Source: Amoebophrya sp. A120 (lineage: Eukaryota > Sar > Dinophyceae > Syndiniales > Amoebophryaceae). Taken from it: a DNA stretch of 64,000 bases. Numbering within the stretch: the first letter of the stretch is position 1; each line of letters opens with the position of its first letter. This document shows positions 11,201 to 21,101 of this stretch, piece after piece. A program made the position numbers and the translations under genes. The notes under the pieces were generated by a model that did no database searches, was not told the DNA's origin, and worked only from the letters and a program-made list of their open reading frames with translations. The stretch covers positions 3,215,675-3,279,674 of the forward strand of contig CAJINV010000001.1 of NCBI GenBank assembly GCA_905178155.1. Direction: 5' to 3'.

Positions 11201-12409
11201 GAACAGTTGTGCGCGGCGGGCCAGCATCTCTAAAAGGTTCACCGCCTGCTGATCGATGACTTTGACGGTGTTGTACACCAGATGGGAGCCGAGAAGCGTC
11301 GCGATGGTAAAAATCTTGGCATCGTACGCCTCTTCGATCCCCGGGCCGAAAAAACCCTCCGAATCCATCAACCAAATCTCACTGCCGTCCACCTCGGACG
11401 TCATGTTGGTGCGGCAAAGCCTGGGTGATAAATTTGAATTTTGTACGAATAACGTGGATAAAATAATTCTTCCGATGCCACGACAATGAGTGGCGGCGCA
11501 TTTTTCCAACGTCAACAAGCACCCGCATTTCTTGGTCTTGCAAAATAGAAAAAGAATACCAAATCCCCATCGTTTCCGGGCTGGTTTTTGGTCCGACGGA
11601 GAAAGCCCGCATGTTTCCCAGCATGGTGTTCAACAGAAAGCTCTTCCCGCTGTGATACGGTCCGACGACGGAAATCAACGAGATTTTGTGTTTGATTGCC
11701 GACAGCCTAGCCAGATTTCCCGCGTTCACGCGCATGGATTGATGGTCCGGAGTCGGTTGGATGATTTGGAACGGTTTTCCCACCTCAATCCGAAAATTGT
11801 CAACCTCGTCCGCAGTGTTATGCTTGCTCCTGCTGTCCGCCTTATTTCGGTTGGAAGAACTCTTGCTTTGGCTGTGCTCGTCCCTTCCTGTCGCTGGTCT
11901 CGTTTCTTTTTCTGGCACAGCAACAGTCTCCATTTCCACCTGCTTCGAAGTGGAAGACGAAGAAGGACTGGATGAAGATCCGGCTTTCTTCTTCGATGAA
12001 CTACCTGCACTTATTTCGGAAGCGGCCTTCTTACCGCTACCTGAATCACTTGAGCTCGCTGATGTCGCTTTGTTCCCTTTATTCTTGTCCTCCTGCTTTG
12101 TCGCTTTAATTTTTTCGCTGTTGATTTTCACCTTCGGCGCCAGGTCCTCAATGACGGCGTCCGGGCCGGAGGAAGGCTTGTATGAACTGCAAAAGTATCG
12201 TACTCGTCGTAATTGCAGTCATGCATTACAAATCTTCTTCTGAAAGGTAAATCAGCATTACAAATTTTATCTCTCATGCTGAGGAAATTTGTAATGCATT
12301 TATACGAGTACGATACTTTTGCACAGGATAGCTTGCTGCTTCCAGCGACGGCGACGGAGCCCCCGAAAAGCGACCCCGCGGCGGCGACCGCGAGTCGCTG
12401 AAAGATCAT
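8241..12409 (-). CDS. GBP/atlastin-like large GTPase with C-terminal membrane anchor
   Basis: Seven exons are inferred: 12409..12325, 12187..11560, 11420..11077, 10901..10647, 10428..9431, 9257..8895 and 8729..8241, phase-consistent, giving 1053 aa. Five introns are GT-AG; the first gap is an introner. The N-terminus looks like a signal peptide (MIFQRLAVAAAGSLF), then a Ser/Lys-rich linker. The GTPase domain shows the P-loop GPYHSGKS (~204-211), the switch-I-side GIW (~236-238), MDSEG as G3 (~256-260) and TWIVEDF near G4. Downstream is a long helical region typical of guanylate-binding proteins, then a TM segment (~938-958) and a Gln/Gly/Pro-rich tail. GBP-family GTPases hydrolyse GTP and remodel membranes. 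In G4 the usual RD is ED, so nucleotide binding may differ. Confidence 0.85.
12188..12323 (-). mobile_element. Short introner-like element with long TIRs, no clear TSD
   Basis: A perfect 20-bp inverted repeat, TGCAAAAGTATCGTACTCGT at 12188-12207, matches 12304-12323 around a 96-bp interior that contains a second palindromic zone (CATTACAAAT and ATTTGTAATG). It splits the first two coding exons of the GTPase gene. The frame is restored only if the intron is read as GT..CA (12324-12188) or TG..AG; the canonical GT-AG reading leads quickly to a stop. Unlike the other elements it shows no 5-bp direct repeat and does not start with TAT. Confidence 0.7.
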
Positions 12410-13565
12410 TCTGAGAACTTTTTCGTCAAGAGGAAACAAACTTGATGTCGATCGATTCGTACGTACACGTAGTTATGGTGAAAATACGGGTTGCGTGATT
12501 CAAAATCGTCGTTCTTGCTGAGTGATTTTCTAATAGTTGTTTTGCTGTGTCTGTGTGGATGAGTTACGGTTCGTTCATATAAGGGTGGGTCTCGTCAAAG
12601 ATTCAGATTTACAAAAACCAAAGATGAATCATTTGAGCTTTGTTTATGTGTTGATCTAGAATCGCGATTCCTCGTGGCTTGCTTTTCAATTTGTTCGCAG
12701 ATCTGCACCTGTGCATTTTTACCAATACAGCCTAGGATCCATCGTCCGTACTGATGAGCTGAATTCGTTCGCTATCGCTTTTAGATCCTTCCGGTGTTGA
12801 TACAACAGGCTGTCATCATTTCTTCTTTGACTTTGTGCCAACAGCGGGCAGATGAGCGCACAAAGATCCTTGTAGCACATTTTACATGCTTAAACGTAGA
12901 AACATCCAGCGAGCGTAAAAGAGGCACGGCATAGGAGTGCTTGACTTCGATCTTTTAGTGTAAGTAGAATGATTTATGATTACAGTATGCATTTCTGGTT
13001 GACGTGGCTATGACCACGAGCACGACCTGCTGTGTCCGTTTCGGTCATAAATGTGAATGTCTAGCATTGTTGCGTGTACGCATCTTCCGCGACACAGGCA
13101 GCAGGAGCAGTTGCAGTTCGCTTTAGATGAAAAATAAGACACCAATCTGCTAGTACTAGCTGATGGTATCAATTTTGCCAGGCACAAGTGCATCGAGGCA
13201 CCATGCTGTAACAGACCAAAAGTGTTGACGTAGTTTAGGGTCAAACAGGGAGAACTAGGATGTTGTAATTCAAAAGTCAAGGCGCTGCAACAAGATCTTT
13301 TGTTTGATTCCAAACCACTACGACTAGCTCCGAAAGCAAAACCGCCAAAGCGTCTCTTTTGCCCTCGAAATCGAAAATAGGGTGGAATTCTCGTATAATC
13401 TACAAGTAATATGGGTGCTGGTGCACATGATCGATAGATAGATGCAAAAGTTTATCCTAACAGTGAGTTGTATCAAAGCAAAACCACCATGTCTACTCCC
13501 TGATGTGGGAACAAAATTATCTTCTCACTCTTAGAAGCGTACACGTACAGCTGGATCCATGATAA
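12410..13565. other. Intergenic stretch, no feature seen
   Basis: This holds the upstream region of the GTPase gene and the 3' flank of the first RING gene. A minus-strand frame at 13008-13313 is open but has no domain, no true start in context and no neighbouring exon that fits, so I do not call it. No repeats or RNA genes are visible. Confidence 0.4.
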
Positions 13566-16184
13566 TCACGTTCCTTCCTCTTCTTTTTCTTCTTCCAAGT
13601 ACTTATCGTCCTTGGAACTGCAGCATGGCTCTACTTCCGGTAGCATTTCTTCCAGCGCCGCCTTGATCTTTGCCCGCACGCGCTCGAGCTTGCACTCAAA
13701 AGCGACGGGGCGCTGGCGGCCTCCATTCATGCACGGAAAACTCAAGGTGAGCGCAAAGTCAATGGCCTGCTGCGCATCCTCGATTCGTTCCTGTAAGTTA
13801 GACAGCAACAGCGACATGGCTTGCACCACACAGCCTGCACATACCAGCTGATGTGCGAGCTCATTGGGTATGACCCCCAGGGTGGCCCAGACATGTCCCA
13901 ACAGCGCGACCGTGCAAAGGTTGCCAACGAAAAACTTGTGCTTGAAATTGTCGTCCAATCGCGTGTAGCATTCAAGCGCCCATCGAAGTGGCTTCAACCC
14001 CTTCCGAAGTGTCCGGCAGGTTGCCCGGCGGCGGCGGCGACAGGCTGCAGCCGACCAGAAGTGGTGCATTTGCTTCTTGACAACTGATGCGGATGATTTG
14101 GTATGTTTTTTCTTGCGTTTCTTCTCAACCATTTCCTGGCGTTTCTCACCTTTCATATCGTTCCTTGCTTTTTCCTGCCGCAGAAACGGAGTGTCCCTTA
14201 ACAACCGACCAGCCACGCTGCTGCTCACTGCCAGCACGTCGGCCTGCGCGTTTCGGTGTTCCAAGCGTCTGCAACAAGAATCGAAGAAAAGTTTCATCTT
14301 CACCGGATCCAGGGTCAGTTGTCCCATTGCCGCGGTTAGAGCGTCAACTGAGCTGGCTTGTTCAGCACTTCCATCCTTTTCACGTACTACTTCCCCTCTT
14401 TTGCTTGATCTTGTTGTGGCTGTACAGGCTGCGATATCTTCATCATCTTCGCCGTTTTTAACACTTCCGGTGCCTTGTTCGATTTCAGTGCGCCTTGGTG
14501 GGAGCTCATCGAAAACGACGACCTCCATCATAGAAGCGACGCTGTCACTCGACGACAACGACGGACTCGAAGTGGCGGAGTTGCTGGCTGTGTCGGTCTC
14601 GTTTGTCGAAGCACTTGACAGTCTGGAGGAAGAGGACAAGAGCCCGCATCTGATACTATTGTTTTTCCTGCGCCGCAAGAAAGGCTCATGATCAACACGC
14701 TGTTGAGATTCTTCCTCGAAATAATCGTAGTCCTCTTGCTCTTGATCCTCGCTCGCATCAGCAACGTCGCGGCTGTAAAAATTGTGCCTCGCGAGACGGC
14801 TACAGTCGTGCTTGGCCACCGCTTTCAACACGCCAAGAATATCCTCCTCGAGAATCGGCACCACTGTATGCGCTTGCTGCCGGCAGAGCGGACACTCGAT
14901 CCCGTCCGTGTTGTCGAGAATCTCACACAAGCTCGCGGCCAGGAGGCACTCTTCCGTCGTCACGGGCCGGCGTGATGATTGATCTGCTGAGCTTGATGTA
15001 GCACTGCAAGATGAACTATCACTGGCAGTAGTTTCCTCTTGTTCTACTTCGTCCTCTTCGGCAGACAGGGGAGCGTCGTCTTTGACAAACGAAGAATGGT
15101 AACGCTGACAAACTTCTCTCACCCGCTCCGGGAAGTCTTCCTCATCGGGCGCTTGCGCTTCTGATTGTTGAGCATAACATTCCTCCGCTTCGGCGCCGGG
15201 CTTTTCATCTTTTTGCGATGATTTATCGCATTTTGGTTTTCTTTCCTTCCCTCTCCCACAGTTCCTATCCCGACGCAGCAACTCCTTCATTGCCACCTCC
15301 ACCTTCTTGCACTGCTCGAGCCGCAGCCGCTGGATGCTCGCATTCGCCCGGATCTGCGCAAACGACACGGCGCCGGACGGGCTGCGGCTACGCAGCGGTC
15401 GATACCCGTGCGCCGTCAGGTCTTTTTCGATCTTTTTGCGGAACCACTGCTCCAGGCAATGGGCATGCAAGCGGTGCTGGCACGGCAGCAGAATCAGGCT
15501 GGTTTTGTCCTGGCACGGATGCCCGAGAAGTCGTGGCCAGTGGATCGGCAGCGTAGTTCCGGGTAGTTGTTCCGGAGAATAGGCCGGATCTGCTGCAAGA
15601 CCTGGGCCACAGGATGAACATGATGATGGCGTCTTTGGAAAAAACTTGTCACTCATCGCCGTTAAACTTTCGTCCTCCTGGCAAACGAAGCAGGCCTGCT
15701 CATGTTTCCACGCATCGACGATTTGTAAAAGGGCCAGCAATTCTCGAGCCGGTTTGGAGACCAGCGCGCCGCCTCTTCGGAAGAAGCAGGTAGTGGGGTC
15801 CGAATAGGAAGGGGTCGTCCGAGGAGTGCCCGCTCTTTCTACCTCTGCTTCACCGTCAATGTTACCACGTTCTTCTGCTTCGGCTAGGGATGCAAGTGTG
15901 TGGTTGGTTTCTTGCCCATTCGATATCGTCGGAAACTGAAGGTCTTCTCTCTCCCAGTCTTCGAAAACGCTCATCACCATTTTCTTTCGGAAACCCAAGC
16001 CTGTCGCAGGTTGTGGCAGGAAAACCAGTGGCAAGAATATTGCCACAAGAAACCTTGTTGGTACCGCCACCCAGGTCGGTCTGGCACGCATGCTGGTACG
16101 CAGGCGCTTGGTGGATGAGTTACTGCCTAGAAGGACCCGGCAACTGCTGTTGCAAGAGATGCCATGATGCGCTGGAGGATCCAT
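13566..16184 (-). CDS. RING-H2-type protein with very long inserts, tandem paralog 1
   Basis: One continuous frame gives 872 aa from the ATG at 16184; the ATG at 16091 would put a signal-like segment (FLVAIFLPLVFLP) right at the N-terminus. The ligand clusters of a RING-H2 finger occur in order but far apart: CFVC; then PCQHRLHAHC (C-x-H-x2-H-x2-C) after about 70 residues; then CPLC after about 190 more, mostly Ser/Glu-rich. A C-terminal hydrophobic region (TVALLGHVWATLGVI) could be membrane-embedded. RING-H2 proteins act as E3 ubiquitin ligases, here plausibly at a membrane. The next gene upstream (17217-19607) is a clear paralog, sharing the block before CxxC (ALVSKPARELLALLQIV), the CQHR motif and the VPILEEDI block after the last cysteines. 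Confidence 0.78.
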   Translation of the reverse strand: MDPPAHHGISCNSSCRVLLGSNSSTKRLRTSMRARPTWVAVPTRFLVAIFLPLVFLPQPATGLGFRKKMVMSVFEDWEREDLQFPTISNGQETNHTLASLAEAEERGNIDGEAEVERAGTPRTTPSYSDPTTCFFRRGGALVSKPARELLALLQIVDAWKHEQACFVCQEDESLTAMSDKFFPKTPSSCSSCGPGLAADPAYSPEQLPGTTLPIHWPRLLGHPCQDKTSLILLPCQHRLHAHCLEQWFRKKIEKDLTAHGYRPLRSRSPSGAVSFAQIRANASIQRLRLEQCKKVEVAMKELLRRDRNCGRGKERKPKCDKSSQKDEKPGAEAEECYAQQSEAQAPDEEDFPERVREVCQRYHSSFVKDDAPLSAEEDEVEQEETTASDSSSCSATSSSADQSSRRPVTTEECLLAASLCEILDNTDGIECPLCRQQAHTVVPILEEDILGVLKAVAKHDCSRLARHNFYSRDVADASEDQEQEDYDYFEEESQQRVDHEPFLRRRKNNSIRCGLLSSSSRLSSASTNETDTASNSATSSPSLSSSDSVASMMEVVVFDELPPRRTEIEQGTGSVKNGEDDEDIAACTATTRSSKRGEVVREKDGSAEQASSVDALTAAMGQLTLDPVKMKLFFDSCCRRLEHRNAQADVLAVSSSVAGRLLRDTPFLRQEKARNDMKGEKRQEMVEKKRKKKHTKSSASVVKKQMHHFWSAAACRRRRRATCRTLRKGLKPLRWALECYTRLDDNFKHKFFVGNLCTVALLGHVWATLGVIPNELAHQLVCAGCVVQAMSLLLSNLQERIEDAQQAIDFALTLSFPCMNGGRQRPVAFECKLERVRAKIKAALEEMLPEVEPCCSSKDDKYLEEEKEEEGT

Positions 16185-17216
16185 CGTTCCCGGGGGGCCG
16201 CAAAAATTATAATTATGAGACAATCAAATTTTATCGTGATATGGTTCTATAGCCAGCAACCTTCATGAGGAAATAGCTGCCTCACGTCACTGTCACTAGC
16301 AAGACATACAGAAGAAAATTAGATGTTGTAAAAGAAATTTTATCCTTGTGGTACTCTTATGCAACAATGAAAATGAATACAGATCGCTAAAAAAGACAAA
16401 GCTTATCATGCGAAGAGAACGTGTTGCAGCTTACCGACGTACAACGAACATGGGTCGTGCAGTGTCAAAGCAATTGTGATGATCATGATCCTGCGTGTGC
16501 TAATTCAATAGTGCGCGCGAGCGATCCGGAAGTCGTTCTAGATCTCGTTCTTGTCGTCGCTGACGCTGTGGTCTTGGTACTATATGAGGCCATCGAATAC
16601 AAAAGGACGAGAAAAACGATTCAAACAAAATTCCAGATCTTTAAGAGGCGTCGTCCGTACTGCTTGGTTTGATAGAGTCAGTGTAGAGATCTTAACGATG
16701 TTGAACAGGCGCGCAAAGATCGAGATCACGAAACGTCTTCGTTTCACATGTTTTGCTCTATTACCGAGACATTTATGGTGTGCTGTAGCTAGTGTGTCTT
16801 TACGGTTGAGCAAATGAAAAGTGCAAGAGCAAAATGTCAACAAGTTCCATCCGGCGGTTAAACAAGACCAACATAGAAATCGATGCCTGTCTCAGCTTGT
16901 TAGTTCAGTGATATGCATGGCAACGCGAAAGCTTCTGCTTCATCGTACATAGATTTTGAGTGTTTGGGTCATCTTCAACGTCGTCTGTCTAATACATCAG
17001 CTTCAGCATCACAGATCTCAGTTACAATCAAACAGTGCAAAAACCTGTATAAACATTTCTCACTATCCGACGATAATGTCATTATTTCCGTTTCCGAGAA
17101 AGGACAACGCAAAGGATCCTCCCCGCTGCGCGGTAACAAATCTCATCGCTTGACGTTGTCGGTCTGTTCTGTGCGTAAGGATTGCCACATATTTTTGACC
17201 TAATCCTCCTCTATTT
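16185..17216. other. Spacer between the tandem RING genes
   Basis: This 1.0-kb AT-rich spacer separates the two paralogous RING genes. Frames are short and carry no domain. I see no repeat that would mark the duplication breakpoint and no RNA gene. Confidence 0.4.
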
Positions 17217-19607
17217 CTAGACCTCGAAGTCGAGGGGCGCAGGAAGATGGGCGCAAGGTTCGTCGTCTATCTCTTTTGATTTCTTCGAAGCTTCCAGGAG
17301 CTGTTGCAGCCCCGATTCGATCGTGTCCCGCACGAGACGCAGTTCAAAGCTCTTGAGCTGCTGCTCCTCTCGTTGACCTTCCTCTCCGCCGTCTGCGCTC
17401 CTGTTTTGATTCAAGCCGAGCTGCGTCGCGAGGCGGGCAAGCGGTTTAAAGAGGCATACGTCGAAAAAAATAAGCGCAATCCCCACTTGCTTGAAAAAAT
17501 CCGCAGCAGCATCGGACAGGTGTACGTGGAGGCCGTCTCTCAAAAAGGTGCCCGCAGAGATCCCAGTGATGAGCACAAACGCGATCACCAATCTGAGTCC
17601 TTGCTCGTGGTTCTGCATACATGTCAGCAAACCCCGTCCGACCCGCGTTCCTCGCGCAGCCCGCACGACGCCACGCGCTCGATTGGCAACCGCAGCTCGC
17701 CCCTGTAAGCAACGAAGGTAGCAATGAAGGTAGCAGTGCTGCATGCGCGCAAAGCAACTTCGTTGTCGTTCCGATCCGAGATAATTACTATCCGATTTCT
17801 CGCGGGTGTCGCGCTCGTTCGTCTTTCTGTTTTTCGGTTTCCCTCTCGCGACCCACCTCGCAGTCCGCCCTTGTTTGCCGAGCTTTCGTGCTTTTGCTTG
17901 GTCATTCACGGCACAAATATCTTCCTTTGCATCTCGCGTTCTCAGCTTTTCGAAAATATCCTGTTTTACCCGCAGCATGCGATGCGGACTGAGTGTGAGC
18001 CGCTCCAGTTTCTCTTCCAATCCGCAAAGAGCTGCATCATCATTTGTGTTAGAACTTGTGTGTCCGCTCCGCTTTCTTCCCGCTGTTCTTCTGCGGCAAT
18101 GCTTCTTCTGTGCGATCGCCTCACGGTCTTTCCGTGCGGTTGCGTCCGGAGTTAGAAGGGGGAGACCACGGGACCCTGCAGCGTTGTGGTCGTCCGCGTT
18201 TTCATCCTCCGAAAGAACTTGCTCGAGAACGCGACTGATATCTTCCTGGAGGATTGGCACCAAGCTTTGCACGTGCTGTCTACATATCGGACACGACAAA
18301 GAACTGTGGGAAGCGTTCATAAACCTTCTCTGCAGTACTGCGTTGCTCTGCATTGGCGGACTGAAGTAAAGCGCAGCAGATAAATCCGAAACGAAGAGAC
18401 ACTCTTCGCTGATATTCCCAAGCTCGGTGTCGGACGAGGTAGGAGAAGGGTGTGCTGTAGCCCCTGTAAGCGGCTTCTTCGCATCAGAAATTTTTTCGTC
18501 AACGACAAGCAATGGCTGCGGCGTGCTAGGTTGCTCCGCGCTGCAACTACCTGTGGCCTTCGTTTCTCCCGTAGCATGCAGCTCGTCCGCGGTTCTTGGA
18601 GTACTTCTTTCCTTAATATCACTGCGGAAAGTACAAACAAAGTCCTCCAATCGCACGCGCACCCTCTTGCACTGCTCCTCCTTCCAAAGCGCGTTCTTCC
18701 TGTCGGAAGGCTCATCACTGTAAAATTTGAAGAAATTCCGTTCGATCCAATCTTCCAAGCAACAGCCGTGCACACGATGCTGGCAGGGGAGAAAAACCAC
18801 TGAAGTCATGGCGTCGTCTTCTCTTTCCGTTGGACAAGAAACTTCATCCAGGCAGCAAAAAGACTTTTCCGCTGTCTCGTTTTCGTCATCGCTATCGAAC
18901 ATTCCGCCCGCGGTTCTAGCACTCTGTTCCCGCAGTGATGTGTCGCCAGGAGAGGTTCTCGTGGCGTCTCGTTTTCGATCTCTCTGCCCACGAACAACGC
19001 TGCCACCGGAGGAGCGACTACTTGAAGACGACACTCCACCCCGACTTTTTCTGTTCTTTCTGAGCACACTTCGCTTGTGCCGCGCCAACAATTCTGGCTC
19101 TGTTTCGTCTTCTTGACAAAACAGGCACTGATGCTTGTCTGGGATACTTGCCTCGACGATTTCCAACAACGCCAACAAGTCCCGTGCGGGCTGCGAAACC
19201 AGCCATCCGCCAGAGTCGAAACATGTGGGATTCTGGTTCCGCTCGTGCTCTTGCTCATTTGCTGCATCTTCAACCACGACTTCTTCCGCGGTTTCTCTAG
19301 CACGCCATTGACGCGCCAGCGCCCCGTCGGTGACGATCTGGCCGCTCGCAGAACTGGGCTGGTGCGTTGCTCCAGTCAAAACTTCCTCACCGCTTTGAAG
19401 TAAAGGCTGTCGATCCGCGCGCTCTGCTTCTAGTCTGGGGTGCCTTGTTGGTGCTGCAACATCCCTGTCTGGTGTGGTGCTACTGCTAGTGCTACGTCGT
19501 GTAGATGAAGAAAGAGACACTACTCCGACGGCCGTGGGTGCGAAAATGATCACAGCCGGCGCAACTACCATCAATCGAGAGACCATCAGCTGCGCAAGAG
19601 CGGCCAT
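17217..19607 (-). CDS. RING-H2-type protein with very long inserts, tandem paralog 2
   Basis: A single frame of 796 aa runs from the ATG at 19607 (MAALAQLMVSRLMVV); the N-terminus is hydrophobic like a signal peptide or anchor. The RING-H2 ligands appear as CLFC, then PCQHRVHGCC, then CPIC, separated by long low-complexity inserts, exactly as in the downstream paralog. The block before the first CxxC (WLVSQPARDLLALLEIV) and the block after the last (VQSLVPILQEDISRVLEQV) match the paralog closely, while the inserts do not. A C-terminal region has two hydrophobic segments (LVIAFVLITGISAGTFL and VGIALIFFDVCLFKPL). Likely a membrane E3 ligase; substrate unknown. Confidence 0.78.
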   Translation of the reverse strand: MAALAQLMVSRLMVVAPAVIIFAPTAVGVVSLSSSTRRSTSSSTTPDRDVAAPTRHPRLEAERADRQPLLQSGEEVLTGATHQPSSASGQIVTDGALARQWRARETAEEVVVEDAANEQEHERNQNPTCFDSGGWLVSQPARDLLALLEIVEASIPDKHQCLFCQEDETEPELLARHKRSVLRKNRKSRGGVSSSSSRSSGGSVVRGQRDRKRDATRTSPGDTSLREQSARTAGGMFDSDDENETAEKSFCCLDEVSCPTEREDDAMTSVVFLPCQHRVHGCCLEDWIERNFFKFYSDEPSDRKNALWKEEQCKRVRVRLEDFVCTFRSDIKERSTPRTADELHATGETKATGSCSAEQPSTPQPLLVVDEKISDAKKPLTGATAHPSPTSSDTELGNISEECLFVSDLSAALYFSPPMQSNAVLQRRFMNASHSSLSCPICRQHVQSLVPILQEDISRVLEQVLSEDENADDHNAAGSRGLPLLTPDATARKDREAIAQKKHCRRRTAGRKRSGHTSSNTNDDAALCGLEEKLERLTLSPHRMLRVKQDIFEKLRTRDAKEDICAVNDQAKARKLGKQGRTARWVARGKPKNRKTNERDTREKSDSNYLGSERQRSCFARMQHCYLHCYLRCLQGRAAVANRARGVVRAARGTRVGRGLLTCMQNHEQGLRLVIAFVLITGISAGTFLRDGLHVHLSDAAADFFKQVGIALIFFDVCLFKPLARLATQLGLNQNRSADGGEEGQREEQQLKSFELRLVRDTIESGLQQLLEASKKSKEIDDEPCAHLPAPLDFEV

Positions 19608-21101
19608 TTTCTTGGCCACAGAAGATAGGAAACTCGAATTTATGTAGAACTAGAGAATTGAAAGAAAAAGAATCAGAGCTAATGCTAATACAAATGCGGA
19701 CGCAAGAAATATGCAACTTTTTGAGTTCAAGTCAGAGTATCGCGACTCTTTCGAATTATGTATTGATACGGGAATAAACGCTAAGGTACCTTCAGTTGCA
19801 GCTAGTGTTTACTTAAATAATATTTCGACAAGTACTTCTTTTGCGAGTTTCACAGTCTACGAAAACCTGCCTCTGCTGTTCGTTTGTTGAAGGATTTTGA
19901 ACTCTATCACTTTCACGCAGAATTTTCAACTTTCGGAACCGGACCGGGTCGATCTATTTCTGGAACTGAAGCAAATAATTTTCGTGTTTTTGACGGGCAC
20001 GGGATTGAACTTCCTTTAGCTTTACCTATTTCAATTCCAGATCATCAATTTACTGTTTTTTCTTTCCTTGTTCAACATTCATTCGTTTTCATCGTTGTAT
20101 AGTAGTGTCAAATTTGCGATCGTCCGTGGAGGTAGCGAGAGCGACTTCTTGTCAACCACGCCCAAGAGAACAACATAACCTCCGGGCAGCGGCGCATTTG
20201 TCATTCGTTGGTATTCCTGGTCCTCCTCAATTTTTTTTTGTTCCTTTCTCCGCCCCAAAAACTGGAAAATAATGAATCCGCGAGAAGCACTGTCATCACG
20301 GTTTACTTTTCGTGTCATTGACTCCGAGTCCGCTGCCCTCTGTCGTGATACGGACTGCAAGTTACTTCAACTTCCAGAACGTCATTCCTCGCTAGATTTA
20401 AAGTTGCCATTCTGCTGCTGCCCTAGTCTATTTTTCACAGCAAATTGTTACAAGAGTCGCGCTAAGCCAAAAAGTCGCTACAAAGCAAGTACAAATGACG
20501 GTCGTTAATTTCCAAAGCGCTACGAGTGCCTGTCTTCTCGACAAAAACAAGAAGTCTACCCATAATCTGAGCGGCCAATCTTTGTCGAGAAGAAACAATC
20601 GCGCACAAAAAAGGAAAATGAAATGCGGAGAGAGAAACAAAAAGAAACGAAAACCTTCAAAAAGTATCCAAATCCTTCAGTAAAAGATGAAGATGAAACA
20701 AAGGAACAAACTTGCTCGCGATCCGTGCTTCAGGTAAAGAGCAACGAACGGCGCACGGAATAAAGCAGATGAAGGAACTGTAACCAAAAATTTCTAATAC
20801 AGGGCGAATAGGTGGTGGAAAATGTGTTCATGATGTTGAGCATGCCAGCGACGCGCAGCGAAATCTACAACGCTACTTGCGCAACCAGCAATCTCCAAAA
20901 AAACGTAGTAAACAGAGGTGGTCAATCTCAATTGATGTCCTTCAAACAAAAAAATGCTTCACAACTCGAAGCAGTTGGCAAACGTGGTATCGTTCTTGAG
21001 AGCCTCAAATCTAAGACGCGAGACGCAGTTTTAGCGATACTAGTGGTCGGTCCTCCTTAGCCTGACACGTCCTCCCATGGTCCCTTGCGATGAAGTCTAC
21101 C
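19608..21101. other. Intergenic stretch, no feature seen
   Basis: This 1.5-kb AT-rich region lies between the start of the second RING gene and the stop of the CDPK gene. A plus-strand frame at 20812-21060 opens with GTG rather than ATG and shows no family. No RNA gene or repeat is visible. Confidence 0.4.
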
